Assembly (NCBI GenBank): GCA_027627225.1
Contig: CM051029.1
Location: forward strand, 30,331,748 to 30,395,747
DNA length: 64,000 bases
Direction: 5' to 3'
Source: Congeria kusceri
Lineage: Eukaryota > Mollusca > Bivalvia > Myida > Dreissenidae
The notes beneath the pieces are model-generated. The model was not told the DNA's origin. It saw only the letters and a list, made by a program, of their open reading frames with translations, and did not search any database. The translations under genes and the position numbers were made by a program. Shown one piece after another: positions 61,739 through 64,000 of the stretch. The first letter of the stretch is position 1, and each line of letters starts with the position of its first letter.

Positions 61739-61967
61739 GGGCCGGCTAGCTCAGTTGGTAAAGCGCTGGACTACCAATCCGAGGATCGCGGTTTCGATTC
61801 CGGCCCGGCCACAGAACTTTTGTGGGGATTGGTCAGGAAATTATTTCTACGTCTGTATGTGCACTCAATACTGGCAAACCAGCTTACCCAGGAAAAGTGT
61901 GAGTAAGTTAACTGACCGCCGACTGAAATACTGTTGAATACGGCGATAAATCCAAACAAACAAACAT
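61739..61967 (+). mobile_element. tRNA-derived SINE
   Basis: The head looks like a tRNA gene: box A TAGCTCAGTTGG (61,746-61,757), box B GTTTCGATTCC (61,791-61,801, one mismatch to consensus), and GC-rich ends (ggccggc / cccggcc) that pair apart from one position. The possible anticodon loop reads CTACCAA. The body carries gtgagtaagttaactgaccg and gactgaaatactgttgaata, and the element ends cggcgataaatccaaacaaacaaac, a SINE tail with (AAAC)n that I know from bivalve SINEs. It lies just beyond the LINE coding end. The flanks (acatatattttg / acatatgttttt) hint at an imperfect target duplication. Confidence 0.75.
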
Positions 61968-62379
61968 ATGTTTTTGCTAACAAATTAATATATGAGACTC
62001 TGTTACAATTGTAACGTCATATATGATGTATTTACAGAAAAGACATGAAACATGGATGTTTTTATGAATATTATTTTATTAACATGTTATATAAGGTAAA
62101 ACTTTAGTTGTTTATTGGTTTACAACATGTATATATGATTTGATTGACTACATAATAATGTTAATTTACATAATTTCAAAAACTAAGAAGTATTGTTTTA
62201 TCAATTGGACTTCAGTAACCGTTTATTAAACCATAAAGCTTCTGTCATTGTTGGTTTGTTAACAAAATGTATGTTATCTGATTGTCTACATCGTGTGTTG
62301 TATTCATTATATCATGCTAGGAGCGTTGTAACGCTTAAAGGCAATACAAATAAAAATAAGAAAGATAATAATTTTGAAA
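61968..62379 (+). mobile_element. probable LINE 3' tail beyond the SINE
   Basis: Sequence between the SINE and the resumed 97-bp array. It ends A-rich (aataaaaataagaaagataa near 62,347), as expected for the LINE 3' terminus split by the SINE insertion. The ORF at 62,193-62,399 has no family. Confidence 0.45.
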
Positions 62380-62890
62380 CGTTTAATCGACAAAACTAAC
62401 TCGGATAATACAAATAAGCGTCCATTCTATTATAATATCAATAATATTATATTTTATCACTTGTGGCTGAAGAAACTAGCTCGCACTTATAAAATTAGTA
62501 TTCATTTTAATATAATATATGCTACAAATCATTAAATACCTTGTCATTTGTGATCACCTCCTCATAACAGAACTGGCTCGGGCAGATAAAATTAACATTC
62601 CTTCGATTATAATATATACAGTACTGCTAGAAATCACCAAATCCTGACCATTTGTGACCACCTGTTCTCAACAAAACTAAATAGCGCGGACATTGAAAAT
62701 AAGATTTCATTCCATACACGTCTATATACATGAAATGCCCGACCAATTAAAATCACGTGTACAATCGACTAAACTACTAGCAGCACGGATATTAAAATTA
62801 GCATTCATTTTATCTACACCAAAACATCAAATCGATAGCCGTTTTTGATCACCTGACCTCGACAAAACTAGCTCGGACACTGCTTGGATC
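62380..62890. repeat. right part of the ~97-bp tandem array
   Basis: Resumes with tttaatcgacaaaactaact and shows copies near 62,534, 62,638, ~62,735 and 62,829 of the same unit as 57,725-58,570. The two halves flank the LINE, which therefore landed in the array. Confidence 0.7.
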
Positions 62891-63169
62891 CCTCCTATTC
62901 AGCCTTTTGGTTCATGGATGTTAAAGACATATTAAATATATCTCTGCTACAACAATGTTTAGTTTAATACGGTATTGTTCGCCCTTATAGCACATTTCAC
63001 TGCCTTCCAATTTTCCAAACAAGATTATTCTTTATTATATTATCTTGCTGTAAATACATGTCTACGTTAATTTACGTTCAACAAAACTGCAATAGTTCTT
63101 CTAATAATCACTTCTACCACCGCTACTACAACTAATTCTGCTAATCTAATGATCTCCTTAAACATGCGT

Positions 63170-63535
63170 TGTTGCTGCTGTTGATGATGATGATGTAGAT
63201 GAATAAAATTGCGTTAGAATGCGTTTGGCATTTTCAAAGTAATACATTTGTTTGTATTTATTGTATTTAATAACAATAATAATAATAATTTTAATATATA
63301 ATAATAATAATATTATTTAATATTTTTTAATTACTATTATCATTATTATTATTAGTATTATTATTTTTATTAGTATTATTATTTTTATTGTAATAATAAT
63401 AATAAGAAGAAGAAAATATTAATACTAATAAATGTAATATTTTTTTAATTTATAACAACAACAACAGCAACAACAATAATAATAAGAAGAAGAAGAAGAA
63501 AAACATGAAGAAGAAGAAGAAGAAGAAGAACCGTA
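63170..63535. repeat. compound trinucleotide microsatellite
   Basis: GTT/GCT and GAT runs (63,170-63,200), long AAT/ATT runs (63,265-63,425), then AAC, AAT and AAG runs (63,455-63,530, ending with AAGAAGAAGAAG). Confidence 0.9.
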
Positions 63536-63719
63536 TAATATTAATCATACTTTTATATTCAACGAAGATCACATATAAGACATCATATTTGTCATGACAA
63601 AAACATATCTTATTTTCATATGGCCTTGATACATATTCATAATAATAAAATATAATAACATAATAATAATAATTAAATCGATTTTAATATATATCTATAA
63701 CAAGTGTTACATCTATTTG

Positions 63720-63860
63720 ACATTTTCAAGCAATTATTGTATATGCACTTTTGAATGATCGTCTTTTATTTTCTTAAATCCATAAGCAGATTGTTCCACA
63801 TGATTATGCTAAAATGTGATTCTTTTGGCAAAAAGGATATGTGTGCATATCTAATTATAG
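63720..63860 (-). pseudogene. possible LINE C-terminal scrap
   Basis: The minus strand encodes a SIIMWNNLLMDLRK-like stretch, reminiscent of the WN.LP..lr motif near the C-terminus of some LINE reverse transcriptases. Too short to be sure. Confidence 0.3.
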
Positions 63861-63867
63861 TTTCAAG

Positions 63868-64000
63868 TTTATTCAGTTTCAAGTTTATTGGCAAATCGGC
63901 AAATAGCCTTTGGCCATAACAATGTATATATATTCACAAACACAATTCATACAAAGCATAGTTATGAAAGTCAAGGTAGCTATATCAATATATATAACGT
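63868..64000 (-). mobile_element. LINE 3' end running off the window
   Basis: On the plus strand it reads tttattggcaaatcggcaaa and agcctttggccataacaatg, the shared tail of the LINE copies at 32,925 and 37,825. A 14-bp direct repeat (agtttcaagtttattc / cagtttcaagtttattg) marks the terminus. Confidence 0.55.

Noticed and set aside
61740..61812. A functional tRNA gene
   Set aside because: Box B and the T-arm have an extra base, the D-stem has a mismatch, and the sequence continues into a SINE body with an AAAC tail.
57725..62890. CRISPR-like regular repeat spacing
   Set aside because: The units are contiguous ~97-bp tandem repeats without unique spacers, in a eukaryotic context.

Overview
The window reads as nuclear DNA of an animal, most likely a bivalve mollusc. 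It is AT-rich and almost free of long ORFs. It carries split genes with GT..AG introns, decayed APE-type LINEs, the 3' end of a Ty3/gypsy element, a tRNA-headed SINE with an (AAAC)n tail, and several minisatellite-bearing elements. The terminal motifs of those elements are ones I associate with bivalve genomes; this is recognition from memory, not a search. I cannot name the species; a heterodont clam or mussel is a guess.

Layout: (1) 1-23,888 holds no credible gene. It is a macrosatellite of ~4.1-kb direct units (1-~14,800) that runs into a very large imperfect palindrome (left arm 9,653-15,915, spacer, right arm 16,249-23,888). A 1,228-bp non-autonomous DNA transposon with TTAA target duplications sits in the right arm only, and sibling copies preserve the empty site. 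(2) 23,889-29,270 is a transposon graveyard: a LINE 3' end, a ~155-bp minisatellite with a hairpin element inside it, and the truncated 3' end of a gypsy element (integrase C-terminus, polypurine tract, 192-bp LTR). (3) 29,271-40,200 holds LINE fragments on both strands, two more minisatellite elements and one candidate first exon. (4) 40,560-~49,960, minus strand, is the main gene: a multi-exon Crypton-like tyrosine recombinase with N-terminal zinc fingers. I reconstructed its exons from splice sites and reading phase. It carries five in-frame stops but no frameshift. (5) 50,000-55,250 has no recognisable family; it holds a TATA box plus candidate first exon on the plus strand, a candidate minus mini-exon and a 39-bp minisatellite. 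(6) 55,255-56,580 is a minus-strand LINE reverse transcriptase. (7) 57,725-62,890 is a ~97-bp tandem array split by a LINE, which was itself hit by a SINE. (8) 62,930-64,000 holds trinucleotide microsatellites and further LINE ends.

No prokaryotic, CRISPR or operon-like structure is present. The two most notable items are the palindrome built on the macrosatellite and the recombinase gene. Exon boundaries are inferred from sequence alone; no transcript evidence was available.
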